From assembly GCA_003194525.1 (NCBI GenBank), contig NBIV01000361.1:1-64000 (forward strand): a stretch of 64,000 nucleotides of DNA. Direction: 5' to 3'. This document shows, one piece after another, positions 1-11,657 of the stretch (within the stretch, counting starts at the first letter, position 1; each line of letters begins with the position of its first letter). Source of the DNA: Gracilariopsis chorda. Lineage: Eukaryota > Rhodophyta > Florideophyceae > Gracilariales > Gracilariaceae. Position numbers and translations under genes: made by a program. Below the pieces are notes generated by a model, which saw only the letters and a program-made list of their open reading frames with translations, had not been told where the DNA came from and did not search any database.

Positions 1-262
1 GAAGCGACCTGAGGTCAACATGGTTGAAGACCCAATGGATAGCGTCGAACCTGGACGGACAAGGCGATCTTGCGGTGCCTACGCCACGAGAAAACGACCA
101 GAGGGACGCATAGAGGCGTATCGTCCCTTTCAACTGCTGCCTCAAACTATCAGACTCGCGACCACAGGAGCTGAGAAGTGAAAGAAACCAAAGGACGAAA
201 TGGCAGGGGTCTCGAGTGGGTGTATGCTGTGGACCAATGGGAAGACCTAGAGGAAGCTGTTT

Positions 263-586
263 GTGTCTTTGAGGAAGGATAACTACAAGGTACAGGGAAC
301 CTTGGGACTACAGGCCAATACCACAAGGACATTTACGGCCGTATTGAATACTGGAGCAGGCCCCAATCTGGTACATCCGAAGGTCTTACCATTGGGCTGG
401 GAAAGGATGATACAGGAAAAGAAGTCACCGAAGGTAACGGACGCATCACGTGGGCCGATGGACATTCGCGGAATACTTCCGCTTTACGTCCAATTGGGTC
501 ACCTGAAGGTTAAGACTTGGTTTCTTGTATGTCCGAACCTGGGGCCGGAAGGGATCCTGGGACGAGCTTCATTGACAAATATGTAA
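263..586 (+). pseudogene. E1 retropepsin-like aspartic protease domain
   Basis: Retroviral-type aspartic proteases cut the Gag-Pol polyprotein and carry a D-T/S-G catalytic triad. Here the motif reads NTGAG around residue 29 of the ORF, so the catalytic Asp is Asn, a change explained by one G-to-A transition. A glycine-rich ILGRASL stretch near the C-terminus matches the second conserved retropepsin motif (I-L/I-G-R/K). The same frame is open upstream with two stops, at about 178 and 230, so the listed start is only the first ATG after a stop and not a real initiation site. Confidence 0.82.
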
Positions 587-1238
587 AGGCAATCTATCCT
601 GGCCAAAAGAGGGTCGCTTTCCATCGAGGACCACCATTGGCGATTGTTGGCTCGCGCCCTGCACCCGAGGCTGCCCCACCTAAGGTCAAGTTTCTCACGA
701 GGACCGTGTCCCACAAGGTCAGAATGGCAAAAGCGATAGTCATACCGCCTATGACCCAGGTAGCCGCTGCAGCGGTATCGTGTCCTCAGGTCGGGTTTTG
801 TTGCAAAACCATCCAAGTTGGTAACGAAACACCTTTCCCTCATAGCCAATGGAGTAATGAATGTGGTACCCCCACCGGCCCTTTGCGGTCACCATGAGCA
901 ACTTCCGTGACAAGCCTACAAAGCTACCCAAGGGTGCAGTGGTGGGGGTATCTATGCCTGCTCCAGTGGCCATTATGGAGATTGATGCGGAAAAGTTGCT
1001 TCCTGGGGGTGAAGCACCGGCCAATTGGGAAAACGACGTCAACCTTGGCGATCAATTTGAGCCATATAGGAGAAAAGTCATTGATCTCTTCAAGGACTTT
1101 GCTAGCATGTGGAGTGGAAAGCTGGCGAGATCGATGCCAAAAGGCATCGAACTAACCTTAAGGACGGTGCTACACCCCAATATGAGCATCCCTATCGGAC
1201 TGCCTAAAAGAACGAGAGGTGGTAGCCAAGGAGGTTGA
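587..1238 (+). pseudogene. E1 protease-RT linker, split over three frames
   Basis: Between protease and RT the coding thread moves from frame 1 (about 590-787) to frame 2 (about 787-870) and then frame 3 (861-1238). Each piece ends where the next begins and together they resemble the linker found in gypsy elements, ending with the short segment (PKGIELTL and following) that usually precedes the RT. This needs at least three independent indels in about 650 bp. No catalytic function is expected for this part. Confidence 0.7.
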
Positions 1239-2169
1239 GAAATGAAGTCCGCTGGGTCATTGAGCGTCACCACTCACTGAGGCCGAATGGGCTAGCCCTT
1301 TTGTCCTAGTGGCCAAACATGACGGGACCGTACGGTTTTGTATTGATTACCGCACACTAAATGCGGTGACCAAGAGGATACTTACCCTATCCCCGTATGG
1401 ACGACTGCTTGGATTCCATTGGGGACGCGCAAATTTTTCACCACTTTGGATGCCAATTGTGGTATTGGCAGGCTTCCATGGACGACAAGGCGAAGTCGCT
1501 GACTACCTTCACGACCCACGAGGGATTATTTCGATTTACATGGATGCCCTTTGGTCTTATGAATGCGCAGCTACTTTCCAGTGGGCCATGGACATCATTT
1601 TGTCCAGGGTCAAATGGAAATTCGCCTTGGTCTACCTAGATGATGTGATCATCTTTTCCAGGTCCATTAGGGAACACTTCGCACATGTGAAGGCAGTCCT
1701 TAGATTACTCCAGCAGGCGGGTGTCACACTGAAATTGAAGAAGTGTTTCTTCTTCCAGCCCTCCGTAGACTACCTTGGCCATGTGGTCCTGCTGGGTAAA
1801 CTCCAAGTGGCCCAAGTTACAACAAAGGCCATACGGGAAGCACGATCCCCTAGGACCCATACGGAATTGCGTTCCTTCCTTGGCCTTTGTAATGTTTACC
1901 GCAGGTTTGTCCCAGGGTTCGCGAACATTGCAGCACCTCTCAATGAGATGCTGAAGAAAGGGACCCCTTCGGAATTTGACGACCTCACGGACGAGCAGTA
2001 TGAGCCCTACCAGAACCTCAAGGACCATTTGGTTAATCCGCCGGTCTTGGCGCTACCCAAGGCCAATAAACCGTATACCCTAGATACGGACGCATCTGCA
2101 ACCCAAGTGGGCTGTGCCCTTCTACAAGAACAGGAGTCCCCTAAGGATTATCGCCCAATTGGCTACTAG
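1239..2169 (+). pseudogene. E1 reverse transcriptase domain
   Basis: RT copies the element RNA into cDNA. Recognisable parts are a FCIDYRTLNAVT block near 1336, the catalytic YLDD box near 1633-1645 followed by VIIFSR, a DYLGHVV block near 1767 and the FLGLCNVYRRF thumb near 1876. The segment between about 1385 and 1565 is out of frame in the 286-residue ORF. Its expected residues (MDDCLDSIGDAQ and WMPFGLMNA) appear in frame 2, with a short third-frame stretch near 1437. Compensating indels therefore restore frame before the active site. The Asp pair is intact, but the domain as a whole cannot fold from one frame. Confidence 0.92.
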
Positions 2170-3361
2170 AGTAGGTCCCTGACCATGGCCGAGAGGAACT
2201 ATAGCACCACGGAAAAAGGAATGTTTGGCCATCGTGTGGTCAGTGCTCCATCTTTGGCATTATTTGGAAGGAACTCGCTTTACCATTAGGACAGACCACC
2301 ACTCCCTCCGCTGGGTAGTGAACATAACGGACGCATCTTCCCGTCTGGCCCGATGGAGATTGCGCCGTGCCGAATTCGATTACGAAGTGATCTATAGGCC
2401 ACGGCTGAAATATCAGGCCGCAGATGCGCTGTCACGCATCCTCACCGATGGTACGTACCAAACTCCCCTGGACGATGAGATTCTCACCATCTGGGTTGGA
2501 CCACAGTACAATGATGACGAGGAAGAGGAACCACCGGTGGCTGAGGTGAGAATGGCCGAATGGACGGACGGACATGGCGCAGCGATCTTATGCGCCATGG
2601 ACTGGGAATATCCACCGTTGGATATCCATATGGCCCAGTTGGAAAGCTCGGATCTTACGCCAATACCCCTAAAGGAATTTCTTCAGGCCCAGAAAACGGA
2701 CGAATACTGCGCCCAGATAGGAGAGAAAGTAGGGACCCCGGGGTCGCTGTTTGATTATGACCACCAAGGCATATTATGTCGCAGGTCACCATTGGACGGG
2801 GCGATACAGCTGGTAGTGCCTAAGGCTTTATGGGCACGCCTTCTTTATCTCGCGCACAATCCGAGGTTGGCTGGCCATCCTGGAGGGTCTAAAATGTATC
2901 AGACCCTGAGAAGATACTTATACTGGCCCCTGATGGCCAATGACATAATGAAGACCGCAAGGACTTGTACAGCATGCGCAAAGATCCGAGGGACAAGAGC
3001 GGTACATCAACGGAAACTAAAGTTATTCCCAGCGGCCGGGCCTTTGGAGTTCATTGCTTTGGATATCCTAGGGCCATTTCCGAAGTCGACCCATGGCAAC
3101 CGATTTATATTGGTGATTACCGATCGGTTTACCGAGTTGACCCGAGCAATTCCGCTCAAATCAACAACCGCCACCGACGTCGCCATGGCTTTCGTTGTCC
3201 ATTGGATTTACCCCTATGGACTGCCACTCTATCTCCTTGCGGACAATGGCTTCCAGTTTATCTCCAAAATCTTTGAGCATGTGTGCTCGGCCTTAGGTGT
3301 AGAAACATCTCCTCTCCACTGCGTACCATCCTCAGACCACTGGACAAGCCGAAAGGTTTAA
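2170..3361 (+). pseudogene. E1 RNase H and integrase core
   Basis: RNase H starts in the preceding ORF (LDTDAS near 2082) and continues here with TIRTDHHSLRW near 2278, the end of the RNase H fold (ADALSR near 2420). A Zn-binding H2C2 region follows (HPGGSKM near 2876 and CTACAK near 2965). The integrase core keeps the first Asp (ALDILGPF near 3058) and the second (LLADNGFQF near 3235). The ORF runs out of frame near 3318. In the other frame a YHPQTTGQAERF block preserves the catalytic Glu before a TGA. All three integrase acidic residues survive, unlike every other copy in the window. Confidence 0.92.
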
Positions 3362-4343
3362 CTGAACCTTGGCCAAGAGGCTAATTCACTACTTTTCCGA
3401 GCGCCAATTGGACTGGGATGACTATGTCCAGCCGCTGGTCTATGCATATAATAATCAAGTGCATAAGTCTACTGGTACAACTCCTTTTGACCTCACCCTC
3501 GTACAGGCCCCTGCGCCGTACATGGTTGACCTACAGGACTTAAAAGCACCTCAGGACATAACGGAGGAAATCACTCCTGCCCAGGCCAAGCGGTATTCGC
3601 GGAAGCGAATTGATTCTATCTTGAGAGCCGCACAGACCACGTTGGACAAAGCCCAAGCGCGCTATAAGGCCGATTTCCATCGGTCCGTCTGGTTTACACC
3701 ACAGGTGGCCGTGGGAGATTTCGTCCACTTGAACAGACCACCGAAGGAAAAGCCCGAGGACGAGAACATCAACAAGAAGCTGTTGCCAAAGTCTACTGGG
3801 CACTTAAAGGTACTTAAGGCTCGTGGGCACACGGTTACTATCGACCGAGATGGGCTCCGGGACACCTTCACAATGGACCGAGTCTCTCTGGCACCACGCC
3901 AACCTTCAACTGAACCATTGGACTCGCACGCTTTCCCTTCGTCCCACACCCCACCCTCCATCCCTATGCAACCACGTGTCAATGGCCGTACAGGCCCTCA
4001 GGAACCGCAGGTCTCCGCGGATCCAGAAGGCCCTTCCCCCGATGGCTACGGTCCCCTGGATGAAATGGTACTTCCTGAAGAAGTACCCGATCCTATGGAA
4101 ACCCCCGACGCTGTTCCCTCGGACGCTGACGGGTACGGTCCCCTCGACCAGATGGACCTACCACAGGATGCCGGAATGAACGACCAACGGGAGTATGTCG
4201 TCGACTGCATCGTCTCCGCTGGGCTCACAGACGATGGCGAAGTGCGCTACAAAGTTCGTTGGTATGGCTATGAGCCGAAGGACGATACTTGACTTCCGAG
4301 GTCAGACATCTCGGATACGTTTGTGGCCCGCTATTGGTCAAAA
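3362..4343 (+). pseudogene. E1 integrase C-terminal region and chromodomain
   Basis: The ORF from 3369 holds the C-terminal integrase helices (YAYNNQVHKSTGTTPFDL near 3442), the GPY/F-like barrel near 3690-3880 and a proline-rich spacer. A chromodomain follows (YVVDCIVS near 4195, RYKVRWYGYEPKDDT to 4290). A TGA at 4290-4292 replaces the Trp expected after DDT. The chromodomain then continues in the same frame to about 4343. Chromodomains of these elements bind modified histone tails and guide integration to heterochromatin. Only the single stop and the upstream shifts break this copy. Confidence 0.9.
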
Positions 4344-4788
4344 ACAGGCCACACGGAGCGTGACCTTAAGGAGGGAGGTATCCCAGGCAATATATTTGCG
4401 CCAGCACGGGCCCAATCCACCTCCACCCAATAGGAACACTGCTTTTGGCCACGGCACCCACGGAACCGCCTCCCAGGCCGCCCAACTCGCTGGCCGTGCG
4501 CCACTTCTTCCGGAGGTTTACCGCGACGATGACCAACTTGGACGTCACATAACTCCGAAGTCCCAGGGTCATCAAGGCTGAAAACCTCAGGAACGAAGCG
4601 CGGACGGCTCACCTATAAAGAGAGTGCACCAAAACCCCAGGGACTTGTTTCAAAACCGACCTAGTGGTATTCAAGGGTAGAGATGAAGACCAATGGAGCG
4701 CGACAGAGAAGACGCATACCTTGACGCTAGAAGGGCCAAAAAGGGAACCATAGTGTTTACTGAAGACTACTGGGTATAAAGACGACAA
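4344..4788. other. Junction between E1 and the minus-strand reading, no gene seen
   Basis: No open frame with recognisable similarity was found. Any 3' LTR of E1 should lie here, but no direct repeat of this stretch is visible elsewhere in the window. Confidence 0.4.
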
Positions 4789-7203
4789 TTAGGACGACGC
4801 AGCCGGTTGAGAAGGGGATCCCATGCGGCCGCGCTTGCAAGCCGGACTCCGGGCGGAAGAGGATGAGGCAACACCAGTGGAATCCGTGTCCGAAAGGTTA
4901 AGACCAAAGCGGTTATCAAGGTCTGTCGCGACACGCTCGGACAACACCTTAGAGTTCTCCTCCAGGATGGTCGCTAAGGCGTCTTTGACCTCTTGGTTAC
5001 GCTGAACCAGCGATTGGTACCGCGAAGCCCGGCGAGCCCAGGACTGGGCGGAACGAAGAGCCTCTACGATACCAGTGGGTTCAAGTATACCAACGGACGT
5101 GCATAACTTCTTCAGGTCATCGAAGGCCATTTTAATGACCTCTGGAATGAGCGGCACGAAAGGCAGAGGAGGGACCACAGGGGCGGAAACCGTCATGGAT
5201 GTAGGAGGTGGGGAAGCCAAGGGACCGATGGACGGCTCTGGGGGCTCTTCCACGGCAACCTCATGCGCCGGCACGAAAGACGGCGCTACCGATGGGGCCG
5301 GTACAGAAACTACCGCCCGCTCCCAGACTGAAGGACGAAGAAAATCTTCGTGAAACCCAATGGCCTGAGGATAGTAATCGGGCACGGACTGACGTGGCTC
5401 GTTCACGGGGACAGCCTGCAATGGTTTGGCCTGGTAGACGTTTCCGTCGTCATTGCCTAAAGGATGTGGCGGGATCTAAAAGAAGGTGTCGGTGTCATAA
5501 TCGTACCAAAGGAACCCGGGGGTCTGCGCCCATTCGACCAGGAGGACATAATCCAATAGAGCCTCGGCCTCTTCAATCTCGTACTCCGTACCCCGGACAA
5601 GCCTCCCGGACGTTAGCTTGGACCCCATAGCGGGCGATATCCAGAAAAGCCATCAAACAGAACACGGCCCATTCGGCAAAAGGAACCTGCCAGGTCAGCC
5701 AGGGGAGACGTTTAGTGAAGTCCCCCTGGAGCTGATAGGTGTGGTAGGCCACCATGGGCGGATTAGGGACCATAAGGAGATTGGAAACGTGTCAGATGGC
5801 AGCCTCAGGTCCGGCGGTAAGTGAAGGTAGCTTGAGATATAGAGAAGACCTACGGGACGGAGGTATATCGTGAAATTCCACTTGGTGCCAACAGAAGAAG
5901 TACTTGAGGTTGGTTCGAATACGACCATCGGGTTCGATCATATCATTCCAATAGGTCCGGTTCGATAACCAATACAAGCGGTCGTATGGAGGTCTGAAGC
6001 AGAGTAACCCCAGGAGGCTATGACCAGGGGGAGGAAAGGGGGCCTTAGGGTCACCATGCATCGAATACAAGTCCTCCAGGAGCTTGTTTACTCTCCATTG
6101 GTAATCAGACTCCTCGCCGCAGCGGACGAAGGGCATATCCGGTGGGACCAGAGAGCGCAACGCGCAACCGAACGGGCATCAGCAGGAAGGTGGAGCCAAC
6201 GGTTGTACCAGGAGCCCTCTTGGCAGTTCGTCTTCGCACGGGCATAGTTGGGGATCGCAGCAAACCGCAGGGCATCCAATTATTGATCAGCATACCGCAC
6301 GAACTCGGCGACCGAACTGGGTAGACGGGTACTCCTCACGGCCATAGGAGTCCGACCCAAAATGTGGTCGTACTTGTTCCCGGGGTGGACTTATGCGCTG
6401 CTGGGGACCAGAGCCAGGTTGGTCGAGTCTACAGTTATTGCCACCCGAGGGATACGCTCGAAGCTGTCATAGTCCAAGACGTAGCCATGGGAGCCCTTAT
6501 ATGCCCCCGAGGACATGGCGTAGACGCGATCGACAAGCCGGCACAGCGGACACGGCGCCAGGGGAGACCAACGGTCAGGAACCTGAAAGGCCAAGGGAAT
6601 GCACCACGATCTACCGAAGGGGCGGGTATGGTGGATGCACCAAGGGGGTATGCGAAGGAAAGAGCAACGAGAAGGACGAGATAATCTAGAGGGAAGTATG
6701 GGCGCCCGAGCCAGGGGTCGGTGAGATGCAGGAGCACGAGTAGCGCCTCGCCGTTGAGACTCATTAGTGAATGAGGCCCCCTCGTAGGCCACCAATGACA
6801 TGGTAGCGGCCACGTGCCACTTGCCGAAAAAGCAGCCAAATCGAGGCAAACCGGTACCGCCGCCGTACCTGCTGTGGAAGGGCCTACCAGCCATGTCAAC
6901 AGGAGGCGAGAGACCTAGTCCGGAGAGAGCACGTGAGAAGAACAAACCCATTGGGCGGAAGGAAAGGATGCCAGCAGAAAAAACGGATGGCCCACCGACG
7001 GGGATGTTTCCAACGGGACGTCGGATCTTAAGGGGGGAGGTCTGTAGGAGAATGACCATTGGGCAGATGCAGTGGTGAGGTAACCATGGGGCTGGGCTGG
7101 CGGAACTCAGAACATTGCTGGCCGAAATATTCCACGTGGCCAAGCTGGGTGCGTATGCAGGAGATATGAGGGGACAGTGCGAGTGCCAAGGCACTGTGGC
7201 CAT
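4789..7203 (-). pseudogene. Unidentified long polypeptide, broken into about five pieces
   Basis: Reading the minus strand from 7203, coding-like segments follow each other: 7203-6391 (270 codons), about 6390-6090 in another frame, 6160-5792, 5773-5573 and 5421-4789. They read as one protein of roughly 800 residues broken by shifts and stops. The middle is rich in aromatic residues (RLYWLSNRTYWND, PWLTWQVPFAEWAVF). The C-terminal 210 residues are Pro/Val-rich, then helical, then Ser-rich with a basic tail. I recognise no domain. A gag or extra ORF of a retroelement in inverse orientation to E1 is the likeliest origin, by position only. A host gene cannot be excluded. Confidence 0.5.
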
Positions 7204-7620
7204 AAGTTTTATTATGTAGCTAATTTTATTTAATTTGTTAGGATAGTGTCCGGAGGTCGGAACGCCTCGCCAGCCATATAGGCTGGCTCGAGTGCCACCG
7301 ATCTCTGAAGAGTAAAGGCGAGCACCCTCACCGTCTTCTTGACGCCATATGCAGCCAGTCGTACTCCAAAGGCCTTCAAGCCGTCGCTACCATTCTCCCG
7401 ACCTGTAAAGACTTGAGATAGCGCCCGCCCATTGCGCCTCGCTGCCAGTTGGTGCCCGTGTCACTAGTAGACCCAGTGGATTGTCACCCCAGTGGTTGGC
7501 TCTCTGCCGCTACTACCTCCTAGTAGACTACTACCCTAGTTGGCCAAAGGACATAGTATTGTACTACAGCCAGGGGAACTGGATCTCGATGCTGAATGCA
7601 ATGTGGCTGTCTGCTGAAGA
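7204..7620. other. Non-coding stretch, nothing recognised
   Basis: It begins at the start codon of the minus-strand polypeptide and ends at the C1 RNase H. It could hold promoter or LTR sequence of either neighbour, but no TG..CA-bounded repeat was found. Confidence 0.3.
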
Positions 7621-7621
7621 A

Positions 7622-8560
7622 ATGCAAGTCGTCTAAGAATGTTCTGGAGCTACATACAGTGTCGCGTTGCTGAGGTTGTGGTAAAATAATCGGACTCTGT
7701 TGTAGAGAGTGCCATTAGGTTTTGTTTTCTGGATGGTAAAGATACCGTCGTGGAAGCGATGGTGTGTATGCTGATGGTACTAAATTTTGGTTTCTAAGCA
7801 TTGGCAAAATCTGCATGGCAGTACGCTTTTAGAAGAGGAGTAAATTTGGTTGTGTGTTCTGCCTGGGGATCGAAAATTAATCCGTTGGTGCATGTCACTT
7901 TAAGGTAGCTTTAAAAGATTCTCAGAGCTTGGTAATGGTGCTTCTTGGATATTTCATGTGTTGCGGTAGTCGATTTGTGATTTCCATGAGATTGGGGTGG
8001 GCTCTGTATGCCAGATAGCGGATATTCTTTATGAGTTGGTGGAAGGTTTGGGCACAATTGTCGTCGAGTTGCAGCGTCTGTTCTTGTTGCTGGATGTGAT
8101 GCACTGTGCAGCATGACGTTCGTGCAGGGTTCCAGTTCACCATTTTCGCGTATGCGAATATAGCGTCGATGACGTCCGCCTGAGATATGTGAACCAAACC
8201 GTGCTGTGGGCGAGTAATAGTCCAGTTCAGGGATCCTGATGTTGGGCCTATTTTTTTGAGCGTGTACGTGACAGATAACTGTTTTTCTATTGTTCATTGA
8301 TGAGAGTTGTTTTTGATGCTAAGATAAGTAGATCATTGACAGTGGTGCTCAAAAATATAAATGCTGCACCCACAGGTTTAATATACCAGCAGGAGACATG
8401 TGTGAATGAGACGAAGGAAAGTTTCGTGGGTGTCTTTTTTAAAACCAATATTTTATTACTATGTTGCAGATGGCGAGTCGTTAAGGTTGCCTTACTATCG
8501 TCCATAACTGCTGTTGTTGATGTATATTTCGTCGAATTTGGGAATTTTTGCGACATTTAC
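7622..8560 (-). pseudogene. C1 RT second half and RNase H
   Basis: From about 8310 leftward the minus strand reads TVNDLLILAS, a decayed form of the copia YVDDLL active site with the first Asp changed to Asn. After a frame change a block starting VHISQADVIDAIFAYAK follows near 8195. Next comes the connection motif QLIKNIRYLAYRAHPNLMEI near 8050. RNase H is recognised further left by a KAYCHADFAN block near 7800 and a SRKQNLMALSTTE block near 7730, then an LQNILRRLAF end near 7660. Stops and at least two shifts interrupt it. The match to copia RNase H is strong by pattern and was not checked by search. Confidence 0.8.
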
Positions 8561-9300
8561 TGGGCGTTCATGTTCATATTATTCGTGTAGGTATGCTGTG
8601 TTGAGAACAAATTGCTGTAATGAGAGCGGGTGTTCGGTATGTATCGTTATCAGGATGCGTTGGTTGGTACGACCGACTGTGCAGGTGGTGCTTTGGCGTA
8701 GATCGTATCGAATAACAGGGTTCATGAGATCACCTCTCAAGTCGCAGCGTGCTGTTTTCTTTGTGATGTTGTATCTCTGGGAGTGTGGGAGTCGGTACTG
8801 TTCCCAAGCGCGCTATTGTAGAGGTCTGCCATGTGGTATTGTGTGTGCCGTTTTTCTTTCCATCGCAGGCGACAGCTTACGCGGTTGTAAGTATCCGTGT
8901 GGAGATGCGGTGGTGGGGGGGGTTATACTTGTGGCGTGGTGGAGTCCTGTGAGGGCCGATAAACTGTAAAAAAAGGACCTGTCCTTCTTCTTTACTACTG
9001 TCTCTGATTTCGCTGAGCTCCGAAGTATATGCTGCTACGCACTGTAATGCTGCTTGACATCGCACGCTATGCAGTCGACGGTTCCAAATTTGTCGCATTA
9101 CGCGAACCTTAATGGCCAAATTGGGGGTAGGAAGCTTGATCTCACTTTAAGAGGGAAAATCTACAGGTCTGCAATGGCCAGGGGTTCTAGGGGTTTTTGC
9201 GATTTTGCACGGAGTGGGTTTTTAGGGGATTTTTGCGGAACCCATTCCAGCTCCAACGTCAGGTGGCAAATTTTAAGTTAATTACAGCATATCTTTCTAT
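8561..9300. other. Left part of the insertion in C1, no gene recognised
   Basis: Short ORFs occur on both strands but none gives a recognisable family. The insertion boundary in C1 must lie near 8.56-8.6 kb. I could not identify matching termini or a target duplication. Confidence 0.3.
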
Positions 9301-10125
9301 GTAATTTGTCGCCATCGACATCTTCGGTGCTTTCCTCACCACCAAGATGGGCAACAAGTTCTAAATCGTTATTAAGGGTCACTTTTTGGAACTTTTTCGA
9401 AGCGTACCGGTAGGGAAGATCTCCGCCACGAGCCTCACTCAATCCTTTGTTGTACATTGGGCTTTTGTCTACAGTCCATCGAGTAACGGTCTCGCCGGTA
9501 ACGGGAATCCATTCGCATTGCGATTCTTTGAGGACCTCTGTAGACGTTTGGACATCAAGGACCTGGTCAACGCTACTTATCAGAGCAAGACAAATTAGCA
9601 AGTCAAACGGTTTGACCGGACTATTTTAGCGTCACTCCGTCTTTACGTTGCAAAGTAGCCCAAGAATTGCAGTTTGTCCACGGATGCGCTCACTTTCGTG
9701 CACAGCACTCAGAGACACAGAACGAATCGTCTAATGCCATTTGAACTGGTGCGATCACGTACTACACATCCCGTGGCTCTCGGACCATAGCCTAGCTTTG
9801 ACACATTCCCTTCACCGAAAGGCTCGTTGTTACGAATGAAAAGCCTGGCTCACCAAGCTCAACTTCGCCACTCCCCGCTTTGTTACACGCACTCAAGCCA
9901 CTTGCAAGCGCACTTTTGACGCTCAAATCCAGCTTCATCAAAGACAGATATTTTTTCATCCGTAGGAACCAATGGAGCGCAATGAATGGAAACGCTAGAA
10001 ACTGTGGTTCAAATCACATGCCCTCTTTAAGCATATCTCTGTGGACTCTGACACAGTCGTTGTAGAGATTTACAAGAACTACGAACGTATCTCTTGCGAC
10101 CTCGTTATGCCCGCCCCTCCTCTCT
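9301..10125 (+). pseudogene. G2, Ty3/gypsy integrase fragment inside C1
   Basis: Frame reading from 9311 gives VAIDIFGAF (first catalytic Asp kept), then a TSLTQSFVVHWAFVY block. The second catalytic motif reads AGNGNPF, with Gly in place of Asp. The third has Lys instead of Glu just after a TAG (QVKRFDRTILASLRLYV near 9600). The C-terminal part includes LMPFELVRSR near 9733 and a GPY/F-like HISVDSDTVVVEI block near 10035. Two of three catalytic residues are gone. No chromodomain was recognised behind it. It lies antisense to C1, which is evidence for nested insertion. Confidence 0.86.
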
Positions 10126-11657
10126 TCAACGCTCAGCCATCTAGCAAAGACAATCCTGTTTCTGCTGATCCAGGAACTTTGGGACTACAAACCACTTACA
10201 GACCCTAATATTCATCGCACCGTTATCGGAAACTCTCAGCCCTACACAATCTTTCGGAAACTAGCTCTAGGGGCATCTTTTTTTCTCACGAGCCTTCGTG
10301 GACTTCGATAATTTCGGCAACCCCCACGTTCTTTCTAAGGCGTGGAAGAGTCATGGAAATTCTGTCCCCGTTTTCGAGACGCATGGTGTCAAATCAAGAG
10401 TTACACGGATGGAAGACCCCACGCAGAATGTCGAAGATACCACAATCACGTTGAAATCATCTTCTATTAAGTATGGTTCTTGCCAAACCTCAAAGACTTC
10501 ATATAGGTTGCAAGACCAGCCCGCCATGTCAAGTACTGCTCGCGACGCGCATATAAAACTGAGTCCGCTGTCGTCGAAGTCATATGAAGAGGACGAAACC
10601 CACCATGAGGAAACGCCTTATCGTCCAAGGTCCGAGAGAAGATTTCGAACCACTTCCAAGAGAGTACACTCGCGTCACAGGACATGGCACTTACTCCGCC
10701 CTTGGAAACAGCGCACAAGGTAAACGCCTACGCATGGGAAAGCAACCCGCTGGAACTGTCGACACAGCTACCTTAGACAATTCCAACTAGTATTAAAATG
10801 ATTCCAGATGTGCCAGGCACCCCTACGACATGTGCGAACCACTCACAGCCAGCAGTAACAAGTCCCACGGTTAGCGTGGCGGATCCAACCACACGTAAGA
10901 TGAACGACAGACTATTCCTGGATATGTCACGTTCGAACGCTGTTCATTTGGCCGATTTGAACGCACAACAATGCTCACCGACTTCATCGTTGCCACTAAT
11001 TTCAGAACGGGCGAAATCTTACAAATGTGGGGAAGCCGTTCAGATAAACCTGTTGGAGAAAACGATTTCCTCCTAAAAAAGTAAAACATTTGCCGTCGTG
11101 GCCCAAGTTGGGATGTTCATACCGCCATGGGGACAATTCGCCTTCAAGAAGGACGTGTAACCTGACCCAAGTATCGGCGGAGCTGACACAATTGAGGATC
11201 ACACCAATTCAACGGAGAACACTCGGTCACATCGGACTTTGCCATCGCCTGCGCTTGTCCACACTACCACCTCGCCGAAAGAAAAGGTCGCAGTCGAGAA
11301 CTCTATTGAAAGATCAGTACGGCACTGAAGTTGAAATATGGTCAACAGAGGGCAAGGCCTGGATTTTTACCGTCATTTATTCGTTTTCAACTACCTCATG
11401 TAAACTTCGTATCATCCATCAGAATAGATTCAATACGTTGTCCATTTACTCAGTTCTGGACACACGCTTGATTCTGATGAGCCGATAGAGTAGCTTCCAT
11501 GTTCGAAAGCTGTTTGGTACCATCCTTGTACGCTCAAGGGATTGGTCGCAAAACTTGACAGTGTACAGATAGGATACGTCGCTCTAGTTCGGGATTGGGA
11601 GTGTAAGACAGTAAACCAAGACACAGAATAGGACAGAAAGAAAAAGAATAGTGTCTC
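10126..11657. other. Right part of the insertion in C1, unresolved coding-like remnants
   Basis: A + strand thread from about 10298 to 11076 is hydrophilic and could be the C-terminal tail of G2. The minus ORF at 11430-11624 might still be C1 RT. Neither gives a motif I would name. Confidence 0.3.

Larger units (their letters stand above)
1..4343 (+). mobile_element. E1, decayed Ty3/gypsy chromodomain retrotransposon, 5' end outside window
   Basis: Protease, RT, RNase H, integrase and a C-terminal chromodomain follow each other on the + strand in the order typical of Ty3/gypsy chromoviruses. The window opens inside the element: one frame is open from base 2 to 177 and is probably the gag end. 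Frame changes occur near 590-600, 785, 870, 1240-1300, inside the RT, near 2170 and near 3320, with scattered stops, so it cannot encode a polyprotein. No LTR was found by eye on the 3' side. It is the best preserved gypsy copy in the window and served as the internal reference for the other fragments. Family assignment is firm and the ends are not. Confidence 0.93.

Noticed and set aside
6391-7203. A 270-codon ORF as an intact host gene
   Set aside because: The downstream frame continues as a broken thread, composition is Pro/Arg/Ser-heavy, and no domain supports an intact product.
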